Source: Candidatus Gastranaerophilales bacterium
GTDB lineage: Bacteria > Cyanobacteriota > Vampirovibrionia > Gastranaerophilales > Gastranaerophilaceae
Direction of reading: 5' to 3'
Length of the DNA: 18,454 bases
Assembly: GCA_944323945.1 (NCBI GenBank)
Contig: CALUUL010000038.1
Coordinates: 1 to 18,454 of the forward strand
The notes below the pieces were generated by a model. That model did not search any database. It was not told the DNA's origin and was given only the letters and a program-made list of their open reading frames with translations. The position numbers were made by a program, and so were the translations under genes. Below are positions 1 to 9,300 of this stretch, piece by piece. Each line of letters opens with the position of its first letter. Within the stretch, counting starts at the first letter, position 1.

Positions 1-2649
1 TACTTAAGTTCAGATAAAATTCATATCGGTACAGCTTTAAATAAAATTTTAAAAGATATAATACTTAAATATAAAGCCCAAAGAGGTTATTATGCCCCAT
101 ATGTTCCCGGGTATGATGCACATGGGCTTCCAATCGAAAATGCCGTTGTAAAGAACATAAAAGGCGGAAGAGAAGCATTAACTCCAGGACAATTAAGAGC
201 AAAATGCAGAGAATTTGCACTAAAAAATCTTAAAGGACAAGAAGAAAACTTTAAAAGACTTGGAGTATGGGGAAATTGGGAAAAACCTTATTTAACTATT
301 GCTCCTGACTTTGAAGCAGAACAAATCAGAGTTTTTGGTGAAATGTATAAAAAAGGCTATATTCAAAAAGGTTTAAAACCAGTTTATTGGTGTGCTTCTT
401 GTGAAACCGCTTTAGCTGAAGCTGAAGTTGAATATGCTGATCATACTTCTACAAGTATTTATGTTCGTTTCAAATTTGATAATAAAGACCAAGAAAAAGT
501 TTATTCTCTTATCAATGAAAAATCAGAAAAAGATTTATATGTTGTTATTTGGACAACAACTCCGTGGACAATTCCATCAAACTTAGCTGTTTGTTTGAAT
601 GCAAGACTTGAATATACTGTATTTGAATATAAAAATGACAGATATATTGTAGCTACAGAATTATTAAATAACTTCTTAAAAGATGTAGCTTGGGAAGAAA
701 CAGATATAAAAACGATAGGAACTTTAAAAGGTGCAGAAATTGAGAACCTAAATGTATTCCATCCTTTATATAACAGACTAAGTCGAATAATTCTTGGAGA
801 CCATGTTACATTAGACGCCGGTACAGGTTGTGTACATACAGCTCCAGGACACGGTCTTGAAGACTGGGAAGTTTGCCAAAAATATGGTATAGAAACTCTT
901 TCGCCTCTTGATTCAAAAGGTATTTGGAGAAAAAGTGATAAATTTGAAGACCCTGATTTAGAAGGAATTCCTTATTATAAGGGTAATGAAATTGTTATAA
1001 ACAAACTTGAAGAAAAAACAGCACTCTTAGCAAAACAAGATATAACTCACAGCTATCCACACTGCTGGAGATGTAAAAAACCTGTTATTTATAGAGCTAC
1101 AGATCAATGGTTTGTTAAAGTTGATATGTTCAAAGAACAAACTTTGGAAGCAATAAGAAATGTAAAATGGATTCCGGCTGCTGGCGAAACAAGAATAACA
1201 AACATGGTTGAAAATCGTTCTGACTGGTGTATCTCCCGTCAACGTGCTTGGGGTGTACCTATTCCTGTATTCTACTGCAAAGACTGCGGTGAAGTTATTG
1301 TTAATGATGAAACTATCAATCATGTTGCGGATTTATTCGAAAAAGAAAGCTCAGATGCTTGGGTAAACCATACAACTGAAGAACTTATGCCAAAAGGCTA
1401 TAAGTGTCCAAAATGCGGCGATGTACACTTTAGAAAAGAAACAGATATTATGGATGTTTGGTTTGATTCAGGATGTACACATAGAGCAGTTGTTCAAAAA
1501 AGAAGTGAAGAACTTGGTAATCTTCCTGTTGAAATGTATTTAGAAGGTTCTGACCAACACAGAGGCTGGTTCCAATCTTCTTTATTAACTTCTGTTGCTA
1601 CTACAGGTAAAGCTCCATACAAAACAGTATTAACTCACGGATTTGTTCTTGACGGTGAAGGCAGAAAAATGAGTAAGTCCTTAGGCAATGTTGTTTTACC
1701 TCAAGAAGTAATCAAAGTATATGGTACTGATGTATTAAGACTTTGGGCTGCTTCTATCGACTACAGAAATGACGTCAAAATCGGTGATACAATCATCAAA
1801 CAACTTGTAGAAATCTTTAAAAAGACTAGAAATACTGCAAGATTTTTACTTGGAAATTTATATGATTTTGATCCAAAAGCAGATTATGTTAAATATGAGG
1901 ATTTGAAAGAAATAGATAAATTTGCACTTCATAAACTAAATTCATTAATTGAAAATGTTACAGAAGCATTTGAAGCTTATGAGTTTTACAGATATTTCCA
2001 ATATCTTCAAAATTTTGCAGCTGTAGATTTAAGTTCATTCTATCTTGATATTGTGAAAGACAGATTATATACAAGCGGTAAAAAATCATTATCAAGAAGA
2101 GCTTGTCAAACTGTACTTTACGAAATAGCTCAAGCATTAACAAGAATCTTAGTTCCTGTTATGCCTCATCAAGCTGAAGATATTTGGATGAACACTCCTG
2201 AAGCACAAAAAGACGGATTAGAAAGTATTCTTCTTTCCGATTGGCCAACTGTTAAGAAAGAATGGCATAATGAAGCTTTAGAACAAGAATTTACTCAAAT
2301 ATTGAAAGTTCGTGAAATTGTAACAAAAGCTATTGAACCTTTAAGAGCTGAAAAGGAAATAGGAAGTTCTTTAGAAACTGCTGTTTATATTATTTCCGAT
2401 AACTCAGATTTATTGAAAAAATATGAAAAAGAATTATGTAATATATTCATAACTTCTCAAGCGTTTGTAGTTAACGAAAAACCAGCAGATGTTATGAATG
2501 AATATACAGAAGACGGTTATAGTATATATGTAACAAAAGCACTAGGTGAAAAATGTGAACGTTGCTGGAAATATAGACCATTAGGTAAAATTGAAGGCTA
2601 TGAAACAATATGCGAAGACTGCTACAATGCAGTTACAAATAAAGACTAA
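1..2649 (+). CDS. ileS: Isoleucyl-tRNA synthetase, 5'-truncated by the window edge
   Basis: This class I aminoacyl-tRNA synthetase charges tRNA-Ile in the cytoplasm. The frame is open from base 1, giving 882 residues; full bacterial enzymes have about 930, so some 50 residues are missing. The signature at bases 22-33 reads HIGT rather than HIGH, and the preceding residues are YLSSDK where most bacterial enzymes have a PYANGD-like stretch. The rest is canonical: the CETALAEAEVEY segment, the editing-domain motif TPWTIPSN, the DQWFVKVD and DWCISRQRAWGVPIP blocks, and KMSKS at bases 1666-1680. A C-terminal zinc finger (CERCW...CEDC) marks the bacterial IleRS1 type. The first in-frame ATG downstream, at 343, is internal because conserved synthetase sequence runs upstream of it. 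The gene ends in TAA and is followed at once by a strong terminator. Identification is certain; the HIGT reading is direct from sequence. Confidence 0.98.
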   Translation, partial: YLSSDKIHIGTALNKILKDIILKYKAQRGYYAPYVPGYDAHGLPIENAVVKNIKGGREALTPGQLRAKCREFALKNLKGQEENFKRLGVWGNWEKPYLTIAPDFEAEQIRVFGEMYKKGYIQKGLKPVYWCASCETALAEAEVEYADHTSTSIYVRFKFDNKDQEKVYSLINEKSEKDLYVVIWTTTPWTIPSNLAVCLNARLEYTVFEYKNDRYIVATELLNNFLKDVAWEETDIKTIGTLKGAEIENLNVFHPLYNRLSRIILGDHVTLDAGTGCVHTAPGHGLEDWEVCQKYGIETLSPLDSKGIWRKSDKFEDPDLEGIPYYKGNEIVINKLEEKTALLAKQDITHSYPHCWRCKKPVIYRATDQWFVKVDMFKEQTLEAIRNVKWIPAAGETRITNMVENRSDWCISRQRAWGVPIPVFYCKDCGEVIVNDETINHVADLFEKESSDAWVNHTTEELMPKGYKCPKCGDVHFRKETDIMDVWFDSGCTHRAVVQKRSEELGNLPVEMYLEGSDQHRGWFQSSLLTSVATTGKAPYKTVLTHGFVLDGEGRKMSKSLGNVVLPQEVIKVYGTDVLRLWAASIDYRNDVKIGDTIIKQLVEIFKKTRNTARFLLGNLYDFDPKADYVKYEDLKEIDKFALHKLNSLIENVTEAFEAYEFYRYFQYLQNFAAVDLSSFYLDIVKDRLYTSGKKSLSRRACQTVLYEIAQALTRILVPVMPHQAEDIWMNTPEAQKDGLESILLSDWPTVKKEWHNEALEQEFTQILKVREIVTKAIEPLRAEKEIGSSLETAVYIISDNSDLLKKYEKELCNIFITSQAFVVNEKPADVMNEYTEDGYSIYVTKALGEKCERCWKYRPLGKIEGYETICEDCYNAVTNKD

Positions 2650-2658
2650 TTAAGCTAC

Positions 2659-2702
2659 AAAATAAAATAGCTGTTAGATAAATCTAACAGCTATTTTATT
2701 TT
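2659..2702. terminator. Bidirectional intrinsic terminator between convergent genes
   Basis: A perfect hairpin has a core stem at 2664-2678 pairing with 2683-2697 and a 4-base loop. A/T pairs extend it to about 20 bp. T-rich sequence follows on the plus side, and its complement gives a T-rich run on the minus side. It lies 9 bases after the ileS stop and about 20 bases beyond the stop of the opposing pilin gene, so it can serve both. Confidence 0.9.
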
Positions 2703-2723
2703 TAATCTTAGGTCTTAGTTCAT

Positions 2724-3809
2724 TTAATTAAAATTATACCTAAACATTGGTTTTACATTTGTCATCGTACACAAATCAAAAACCTTATCACTCGATGATG
2801 GTGGACAATATTCACTTGGTGCAATACCACTACAATATTCACCATATGGATTTTCTTTGCCACCTAAAGATAAACAATATGCTTCTCTATAGTTAAAGAA
2901 TGACTTACCTTCATTATTTTGCAGATAAACAATAGCATAATTACAAGTTTGTTTCTTCTCACCATTTATTACTTTTGTACATTCAGGTGCAACATTAACG
3001 GTTCTATTGGGATCATATGTATAATAATATCCTTTAACTTTTGAATTCAAATATTGTATAACCCTTCCTGAATTCAATTTTATATTATTAGCAGCTACAC
3101 CCAAAGGATAAACTTGTCCATTATCCAATACCATAAATGTAATTATATCAGGTGGGGGAGTTAATCCATCCTGTTCAGTTTTATTTGGTCTTGATTTACC
3201 GTTTAAATCAATTGCAATTAGTCTATACCCATAGGTATCTGATACAACAGGATTATATGCCCATTCTGAAATATAGTATCTTTGACCATTTGTTGCAATA
3301 AACGTAGGATGATCATAATCTAAATTACTTATATATGGCTCTTCAAAAGCAGCTGTTGAACCATTATTTACAGATAAATTAGTTTGAAATAATGAATCAC
3401 ATCTTGTTCGACCTGCAGTATTCGCAATAGAAACAATACTTTTACAAAAAAGATTTTTTACTTCGCCTGTCGAATTAACTCTCTCATTGCAATTTGGAGT
3501 ACCAAAATCATTTTCATATTCTCTATCAGATTTAAGTACTTGGACAATTGCACCATTTGAGTTTTTACATTGAGCAATCATTGATGGTAATGGATTTCCC
3601 TCATTATCTTCAATACTTTCATCAGGTGATTCACCAGAATTTAGAACTCCAACCATATTTACAACATTTTTATGTGCAAAATAAGCTAATGATGTATATG
3701 ATGATTTTACTATTTTTATGGAATTAACAGAAAGTGCCATAATAATACCTATTATTGCTAATGAAAGAAGTACTTCTGCCAATGTAAAACCATTCTTATA
3801 TTTATTCAT
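2724..3809 (-). CDS. Type IV pilin-like protein with class III signal peptide
   Basis: This 361-residue protein starts with a prepilin leader: short basic MNKYKNG, then the peptidase site G7/F8 with glutamate at mature position 5 (FTLAEVL). A hydrophobic helix follows to about residue 30. Such proteins are processed by a PilD-type peptidase and assembled into type IV pili or type II secretion pseudopili. The rest is a large soluble domain rich in aromatic residues, Gly, Asn and paired cysteines. At least six cysteines sit in the last 100 residues, suggesting disulfides outside the cell. It is longer than classical pilins (150-200 residues), so a minor pilin, adhesin or pseudopilin is as likely as a main subunit. 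The ATG follows directly on the stop codon of the upstream DUF3326 gene with no gap, and a GAGG site 8 bases before it lies inside that gene, so the two are co-transcribed and probably translationally coupled. Confidence 0.88.
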   Translation of the reverse strand: MNKYKNGFTLAEVLLSLAIIGIIMALSVNSIKIVKSSYTSLAYFAHKNVVNMVGVLNSGESPDESIEDNEGNPLPSMIAQCKNSNGAIVQVLKSDREYENDFGTPNCNERVNSTGEVKNLFCKSIVSIANTAGRTRCDSLFQTNLSVNNGSTAAFEEPYISNLDYDHPTFIATNGQRYYISEWAYNPVVSDTYGYRLIAIDLNGKSRPNKTEQDGLTPPPDIITFMVLDNGQVYPLGVAANNIKLNSGRVIQYLNSKVKGYYYTYDPNRTVNVAPECTKVINGEKKQTCNYAIVYLQNNEGKSFFNYREAYCLSLGGKENPYGEYCSGIAPSEYCPPSSSDKVFDLCTMTNVKPMFRYNFN

Positions 3810-4802
3810 TTATAATTCCTCTAACCTTTTTAAACAATCTTTATATGTATTTACCTCTATTATATCATTCTTATTTATAAGATCTTTAGTGATATTTAAA
3901 ACAGAAGAATTTTCCTTAACAGCATATACAACAATATTTTTTTTAAGTGCATCAGCAACTATAGATGAACCTAATGAATTATATGGCATAATTAAAGCTT
4001 TTAGATTATCTACACTTATATAATGTTCCACTTTTTTATATGAAATTAACGGGGCATTATTTAATCCAATTAAAATACAAGGTAAAAAAGTAGGAGTTAT
4101 ATATTCAGCAGCTGCCTTTGGATCAACAATCTCCTTTGAGATTGTAATATCTTCAAATGCAGGGGAATGAACAACCGGTACTTTTAATTCACGAGTCAGA
4201 TAGTGAGAAATAACAGCTTCAACACCACCAACAATATCAACTCCTTCGCCATCTTTATAATTATCTTCTGGGGGTTCTTCAAATTTACATACAACAGCTA
4301 TTGTTTCAGCTCCTCTTTTTAATAATTTTTCGCCTGCATCCAATAGTGTTTTATTATTTAAAACACTTCCTGATGATATTCCGCTTTCAGTATTATAAAA
4401 TTCGACCTCGCAAGGTTTCTCTGTTATTTCATAACCTATTACATCGACTCCATATATAGTTTTTACCGCATTAATTGTATTTATATGAACATTAATAATC
4501 CCCTGAGAAATTCCTTTATCAAATATTACTCCTACTTTATTATTTGAAGAAGGAATCAAGCCTAAATTTCCTTTCATAAATTGAGACAATGTCCAACCTT
4601 CAACATACAGCATATTATCAGTAATACCTGAAAAACAAGCAGCATTAACAACATTGGGGTTAACTATAACATTAAATTTTTTTGCAAAATCTCTCGCAAA
4701 TAGAGAAGCATCACCTGCGAATCCACCAATAGAAGCACCAATTCCTGTCGGTACAACAAAAGCAATTAATGGTTTTTCTTTATTATAACTCAACATATTC
4801 AT
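3810..4802 (-). CDS. DUF3326 family protein
   Basis: This 330-residue soluble protein carries the N-terminal signature VVPTGIGASIGGFAGDA (residues 16-32), then NPNVVNAACFSGI (48-60). I recognise these as DUF3326, a family of unknown function known mainly from Cyanobacteria and plants. There is no signal peptide or membrane segment. Glycine-rich loops and a run of hydrophobic strands later on suggest an alpha/beta fold, but no catalytic motif can be named. The first ATG lies inside the end of the upstream hydrolase gene (20-base overlap). A second ATG at residue 3 (4794-4796) has better spacing, about 9 bases, to the AAAGG ribosome site, so the true start may be two codons in. The next gene starts directly after its stop. 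Sitting between a metallohydrolase and a pilin, it gives little functional hint. Confidence 0.82.
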   Translation of the reverse strand: MNMLSYNKEKPLIAFVVPTGIGASIGGFAGDASLFARDFAKKFNVIVNPNVVNAACFSGITDNMLYVEGWTLSQFMKGNLGLIPSSNNKVGVIFDKGISQGIINVHINTINAVKTIYGVDVIGYEITEKPCEVEFYNTESGISSGSVLNNKTLLDAGEKLLKRGAETIAVVCKFEEPPEDNYKDGEGVDIVGGVEAVISHYLTRELKVPVVHSPAFEDITISKEIVDPKAAAEYITPTFLPCILIGLNNAPLISYKKVEHYISVDNLKALIMPYNSLGSSIVADALKKNIVVYAVKENSSVLNITKDLINKNDIIEVNTYKDCLKRLEEL

Positions 4803-5460
4803 TTGCCTTTAATGGCAAGCATTTTTGCCCCTGTGCTTCTAACATATCAACAAACTTTTGTATATCCACCTTTATGTTAGGGAATGTATTATAATGCATT
4901 GGGATAACCTCCATAGCATATAACATTTTTGCAGCAATAGCAGCATCTTGCATATCCATTGTATAGTATCCCCCTACTGGCAAGAGAGCATAATATGGAT
5001 TATACAATTCTCCTATTAATGAAAAATCAGGCATTAAAGCGGTATCTCCAGCATGGTATACAGTAGTTCCATCTATATCAAACAATAAACTTGCAGCTAA
5101 ACCACCATATGGCAAATCAGGATTAGAACTTGAATGAATAGCAGGTAAAAATTTAACACTGCCCCAATTAAACTTCAATTTCCCTCCAATATTCACACCA
5201 ATTGCTTTTGCTCCTTTTTCAATACAATAATTTGCAAGTTCAAATACTGCAATGATTGGAGCTCCTGTATTTTTCGATATAGCTATTGCATCACCTAAAT
5301 GATCAAGATGTGCATGAGTCACAACAATATGAGTAATACGTTTCTTTTTATAATCAAAATTTGCTGATGGATTTCCTGTTATAAAAGGATCAATAAGAAT
5401 ACCATCCCAATCTTTTTCTATAAAGAAAGCACTATGGCCCAAATAAGTCAGTTTCCTCAT
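4783..5460 (-). CDS. UPF0173 metal-dependent hydrolase (metallo-beta-lactamase fold)
   Basis: This 225-residue protein matches the UPF0173 family (UlaG/YtkL-like) in length and motif order. The metal-binding THAHLDH is at residues 48-54; a further histidine is in PAIHS (109), then HAGDT (136-140), and the C-terminal metal ligand is in PMHYNTFP (187-194). The start MRKLTYLGHSAFFIE is the usual N-terminus of the family. These enzymes bind two metal ions; substrates of UPF0173 members are mostly unknown. It is cytosolic, with no signal peptide. A strong GAGGAG ribosome site lies 7 bases before the ATG. It opens a three-gene block with the DUF3326 and pilin genes. An 80-base gap separates it from the upstream unknown gene, so it may have its own promoter; I see only a weak candidate there. 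Confidence 0.92.
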   Translation of the reverse strand: MRKLTYLGHSAFFIEKDWDGILIDPFITGNPSANFDYKKKRITHIVVTHAHLDHLGDAIAISKNTGAPIIAVFELANYCIEKGAKAIGVNIGGKLKFNWGSVKFLPAIHSSSNPDLPYGGLAASLLFDIDGTTVYHAGDTALMPDFSLIGELYNPYYALLPVGGYYTMDMQDAAIAAKMLYAMEVIPMHYNTFPNIKVDIQKFVDMLEAQGQKCLPLKANEYVEL

Positions 5461-5540
5461 AATCGTCTCCTCTTTTTCTTAAATTTTAACAAATTTGAAA
5501 GATGAAAGGAATACTCTAAATATTGCAATTATTGTATTTA

Positions 5541-5921
5541 CTAACAACACAGAAATTTTTTTAACTGACTAATAATACCTTTAAAAGTATTTGTATTAGG
5601 AATCAATGCTTCATTATGATATGGAAGATAAGATTTTATTATATTTTCAGGCAAAGCTTCTCCTTTTTGCAAAGTATAAGCAATAAATTCAATATATTCA
5701 TCTTGTTCTTGTTTATACATTAAGTCTTTTTTTCTAATATCCTCATCCGCCTCGAGATGACATAAAGCATGCCAGCTTGCAATAAGCGTTTCATCTTCGC
5801 AATCTTTCGGAAAACGAACTAGCGCTTCACGAACCGGAAGTTTTTTAGTTAAAACTCCAAAGAACAATCTTGAAACTTTCTTCCTGATTTCTGAATAGTT
5901 TACGCTTTTATGCTCATACAT
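5541..5921 (-). CDS. Unknown 126-residue protein coupled to a BlaI-type repressor
   Basis: I do not recognise this protein. It is basic at the start (HKSVNYSEIRKKVSRLFF), then has an acidic helix-like middle with LIASWHALCHLEADEDIRKKD, and ends in FLCC. There is no signal peptide or clear membrane segment; it looks like a small, mostly helical soluble protein. The His and Cys in WHALCHLE plus the terminal Cys pair could bind a metal, but the spacing fits no motif I know. Its ATG lies 22 bases inside the end of the BlaI-type gene and has no good ribosome site, so it probably depends on coupled translation. That tight link suggests it acts with the repressor or is autoregulated with it. It is not a BlaR1/MecR1 sensor protease, which would be far larger and membrane-bound. 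It ends in TAG. Confidence 0.8.
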   Translation of the reverse strand: MYEHKSVNYSEIRKKVSRLFFGVLTKKLPVREALVRFPKDCEDETLIASWHALCHLEADEDIRKKDLMYKQEQDEYIEFIAYTLQKGEALPENIIKSYLPYHNEALIPNTNTFKGIISQLKKFLCC

Positions 5922-6250
5922 TGCTTTTCAAGTGCTTTCATTAAAGAACGGACATCATTATTAAAATATTGACCGGCTAATTTTGATATAGCACTTGCAG
6001 CCATTTTTTCTCTTGATTCTACAGATTTATAACAAAACTTTTTCCCGCTCTTTTGTCTTCTTAAAAGATTCTTATCAACAAGCCTATCCATAACTGTTTT
6101 AACAGTAGTATATGCTCTAATATTTCCGTTATCATTTATTGCTGATAATACTTCACTAACAGAGATATTTTTGCTTGAAACACCATTTTCTTCCATTGTC
6201 CAAACTGCATTCAATATCTCATTTTCAAGAGTTCCGTGTGTAAATGCCAT
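5900..6250 (-). CDS. BlaI/MecI/CopY-family transcriptional repressor
   Basis: This 116-residue winged-helix protein has the BlaI/MecI layout. The N-terminal helix is LENEILNAVWTMEENG (8-23), a helix-turn-helix ends in the recognition helix AYTTVKTVMDRLVDKNLL (46-63), and a basic wing, RRQKSGKKFCYKSV (64-77), follows. A C-terminal dimerisation segment includes FNNDVRSLMKAL. Family members bind palindromes as dimers and are relieved by proteolysis (with BlaR1/MecR1) or by metals (CopY). No sensor protease gene is adjacent, and no CopY-type CxC metal motif is visible, so the inducing signal is unknown. A good extended -10 promoter and a perfect inverted repeat lie upstream, as expected for autorepression. 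It overlaps the next gene by 22 bases. Family call is strong; target genes are inferred only. Confidence 0.88.
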   Translation of the reverse strand: MAFTHGTLENEILNAVWTMEENGVSSKNISVSEVLSAINDNGNIRAYTTVKTVMDRLVDKNLLRRQKSGKKFCYKSVESREKMAASAISKLAGQYFNNDVRSLMKALEKQCMSIKA

Positions 6251-6305
6251 TAATCCATCCTTTTAATTTTTTATATATTAAATATTTTAAATTACTACAA
6301 CCCAT

Positions 6306-6324
6306 TTAATCTTTTAAAGATTAA
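6306..6324. promoter_or_regulatory. Inverted repeat, candidate operator of the BlaI-type repressor
   Basis: Two perfect 9-bp arms (TTAATCTTT and AAAGATTAA) are separated by one base. The site begins about 8 bases downstream of the -10 element on the minus strand, so a bound dimer would block initiation. A second pattern, ATTACTAC, occurs twice nearby (6291-6298 and 6324-6331). It differs from the classical TACA/TGTA-containing bla operator, so binding is inferred from position and symmetry. Confidence 0.5.
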
Positions 6325-6332
6325 TTACTACT

Positions 6333-6341
6333 ATTATAGCA
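6333..6341 (-). promoter_or_regulatory. Extended -10 promoter of the repressor gene
   Basis: On the minus strand the sequence reads TGCTATAAT, a perfect extended -10 (TGnTATAAT). No convincing -35 is found 16-18 bases upstream, which an extended -10 can tolerate. It implies a leader of about 75 bases containing the inverted repeat. An AAGGATGG ribosome site precedes the repressor ATG. Confidence 0.65.
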
Positions 6342-6393
6342 CTTGTTTGCCAAAAAAACACTAGTATGTGAAATATTATTAATATAAACTTTA

Positions 6394-9300
6394 TTAAGTT
6401 TCAAGTGATATTTTATTAATTATTTCAACAGATTTAGTATTTTTTCGTTTTTTATAATTAATCGAATTAGTCAAATAAAGTTCTTTTTTGGCACGAGTAA
6501 ACCCTACATATAAAAGCCTTAGTGTTTCCTCTATTTGTTCCAGTTTTAGTTCATCAGGGGGTTTTATTCCTTTGTTATCAATTGAATTTTTTATTATCTG
6601 AACAAAATGTCCTCCACTTTTTAGTTTTACATTTTTTATTGATATCGGATAATTTTCTTCATTTAATTCTGGTATAAACACATAATCAAATTCATCACCT
6701 TTAGATTTATGCATTGTCATTATTTCTATAGGAATATCATTAGTATCAACAAGTTCATTTTCAAAGAATCTATATGCACTTAATGATTTTTGAGCTGAAT
6801 ATTCAAGTTTTTTTATTATATTTTCCAAGCTTTCATTTTCGGAAAACATCCTTTTTACCATTGCTGAAATCATGTATGAATTAGATTTATCAACAGAATT
6901 CTTTGAATAAAACAAACCTATATTTAAAACTAAAATATCTGTTTCAATAGAAGAATTATTAAGCCAATAATCAATGTCCCAGAACAACTGCAAAAGTCCT
7001 TCATCATTAATTTCATCAGGATTCATTTTAATAAATGGTGTTTTCAAATTTCTTAAATAGTTAATTGTTTCTTCACAAAATTCGTAAATACTACTTTTAT
7101 TATATTCTTGAGCCAACTCATATACACTTATGTTACTTAATGGGTTCTGAATAATATTTAAAATAGAATGTATAAGTCTATATATATTTTTCTGTGCTAA
7201 ACAATCAGACCTTATTGAAGTTTTTATACCTTGAGATAATAAGAATTCGTTATATTCATTAACTTGAGAATTCAACCTCAATAAAACTGCAATAGATGCA
7301 GAAGAATCAGATTTATAAATTTCTTTTATCTTATTAATTATAAAAGTTTTTTCTTCCTTCTCTTCTTGGAATGATAAATATTCAGGTTTTTTAGTATTAT
7401 TAGGATTTTTATCAGTTCCTTTTATTTGAATGTTATAAAATGCATTTTTAGTTTCTTCATTTTGAGAAACTTCATATATAAAAGAATTTGCAAAAGAATA
7501 TATTGGTTTTGAACATCTTTGAGAAGACACCATTTCCACTTTATTATTTATTGCTATAAAACGTCTAAAACTTTCTAAATCACTATTTGTAAAAGTAGAA
7601 GTAATTGCCTGATTAATATCACCACATCGGACATAGTTATTATATTTTCCATTCAATAATGAAATTAATTTCTGTTGTATTTCAGTTGAATCCTGTGCTT
7701 CATCTTCGATTATATATTTACAGATATTTTGATAATAATTTAATATTTCCGGATTATTTTCAAGAATTTTAACCGCATAACAAAGCATATCATCATAATC
7801 GAGCAAATTACTTTGTTTAAGAATTTTATTGTATTCTTCATAAAATCTGTAAAACTCTTGAATATCCTTATATTTTGAATAAAGCTCACCATTATAAGCA
7901 GATAATTTAACTATAGATATACATCTTAAAAAATTATCATATTTTTCATCATCAATTTTCAGTTTATAAAGTAATTCCTTTATTATTCTTTCTTTTAAAG
8001 TATCATCACAGATTTCAAAATTTTCATCTAATCCTATTTTATTATAATTTGCATTTTCTTTTATTATTCTTAATGCAAGCCCATGAATAGTTGATATATT
8101 AGGAAGATCAGAATCATCTGAAACTGCAGCTTTTATTCTTTCTTTAAAGTTTTTAGCTGCAGATTCCATATAAGTCAATACAAATATATTTTCAGGAGCA
8201 ACTCCTTCATTTAAAAGTTTTATAATTAAAGCTAGTAATATAGTAGTTTTTCCTGCGCCGGGAACAGCCATTACTCCCATTTTTCCTTTTTTATACTCCA
8301 AAACACTTTTTTGGTCATCTCTAGGAATTATTTTAAATTCTTGCTTCTTTTCTTCTTTTAATTCAAGAAAATCTGATAAACCTCCAAAATTTTCATTACC
8401 TGTATTATCATATATACTTGAAAAGAACATAATACATTCTTGAGCACATAACATTAGTTTTCTAACAATTCTTGCTATTTTTTCTCTTGTTAATAAAATA
8501 TTATCTTCGAATGTATATTCTTTTTTCTGCCAATCTTTACTTAGAACCCAAGCATTATATAAAGTACCGGTATCTTGTTTTAACCATTCACAATTAGATA
8601 CATCAAGCCAAAGTTGATACTTTGTTTTTATCGAGAAGTCAATTATCTTTTGAGGGCTTGAAACTATAATCGCATCTTTTTGTAATGCAAAAGAATCTAT
8701 AGGATTTTCACTTATTACACTATTTTCTATTTGTGAAATAAATACTTTTGCTATATTTGATACACTTTCAGAAAATGCTTTTTCAAAATTTTCTGCTTCT
8801 TTTACAAGGAAATCATACTTTTCTTTATCTACTTCCACTTCAAATTCTTGAATAATATTAGAAAAAATTATTTTTATTTGATTTGAAATACTATTTTTAC
8901 TTTTTAATTCAGAAGCAATAACTGAACACAATTTTTTATACCTGTAATTATTCATATCTTCTGAGAAAATATAATCATTTAATTTAGAAGAAGAAGAATA
9001 TTCTCTAATAATTTCAATACATTTACGGTATGGTATTTTCAAAAGATTTATTAATAAACTTTTTAACTCATAATCTTGTACATTAAGACCATTGATAAGT
9101 TTAAGTAATATTAGAATATACTTAACTATATTATTTTGAACAAGTTTTTCACTGCCTGATATCACCTGAAATTTCATACCCCACTTTTGTTCTTTAAAAT
9201 ATTGCATTAATACTTCATCAACAATAGGAGTAATTACCGAAATATCAGAAAGTTTTACACCTTTTCTTATAAGTTTATTTATCTCACAAATTACAGACTC

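Noticed and set aside
1027..1323. Minus-strand open frame inside ileS
   Set aside because: It is antisense to highly conserved synthetase sequence and its translation has no recognisable features.
3718..4023. Plus-strand open frame across the pilin/DUF3326 junction
   Set aside because: It is antisense to two supported genes, including the prepilin leader, and has no ribosome site.
6349..6372. Intrinsic terminator for the helicase gene (CAC...GTG followed by seven T on the minus strand)
   Set aside because: Only three to four base pairs can form, so the stem is too weak to call.
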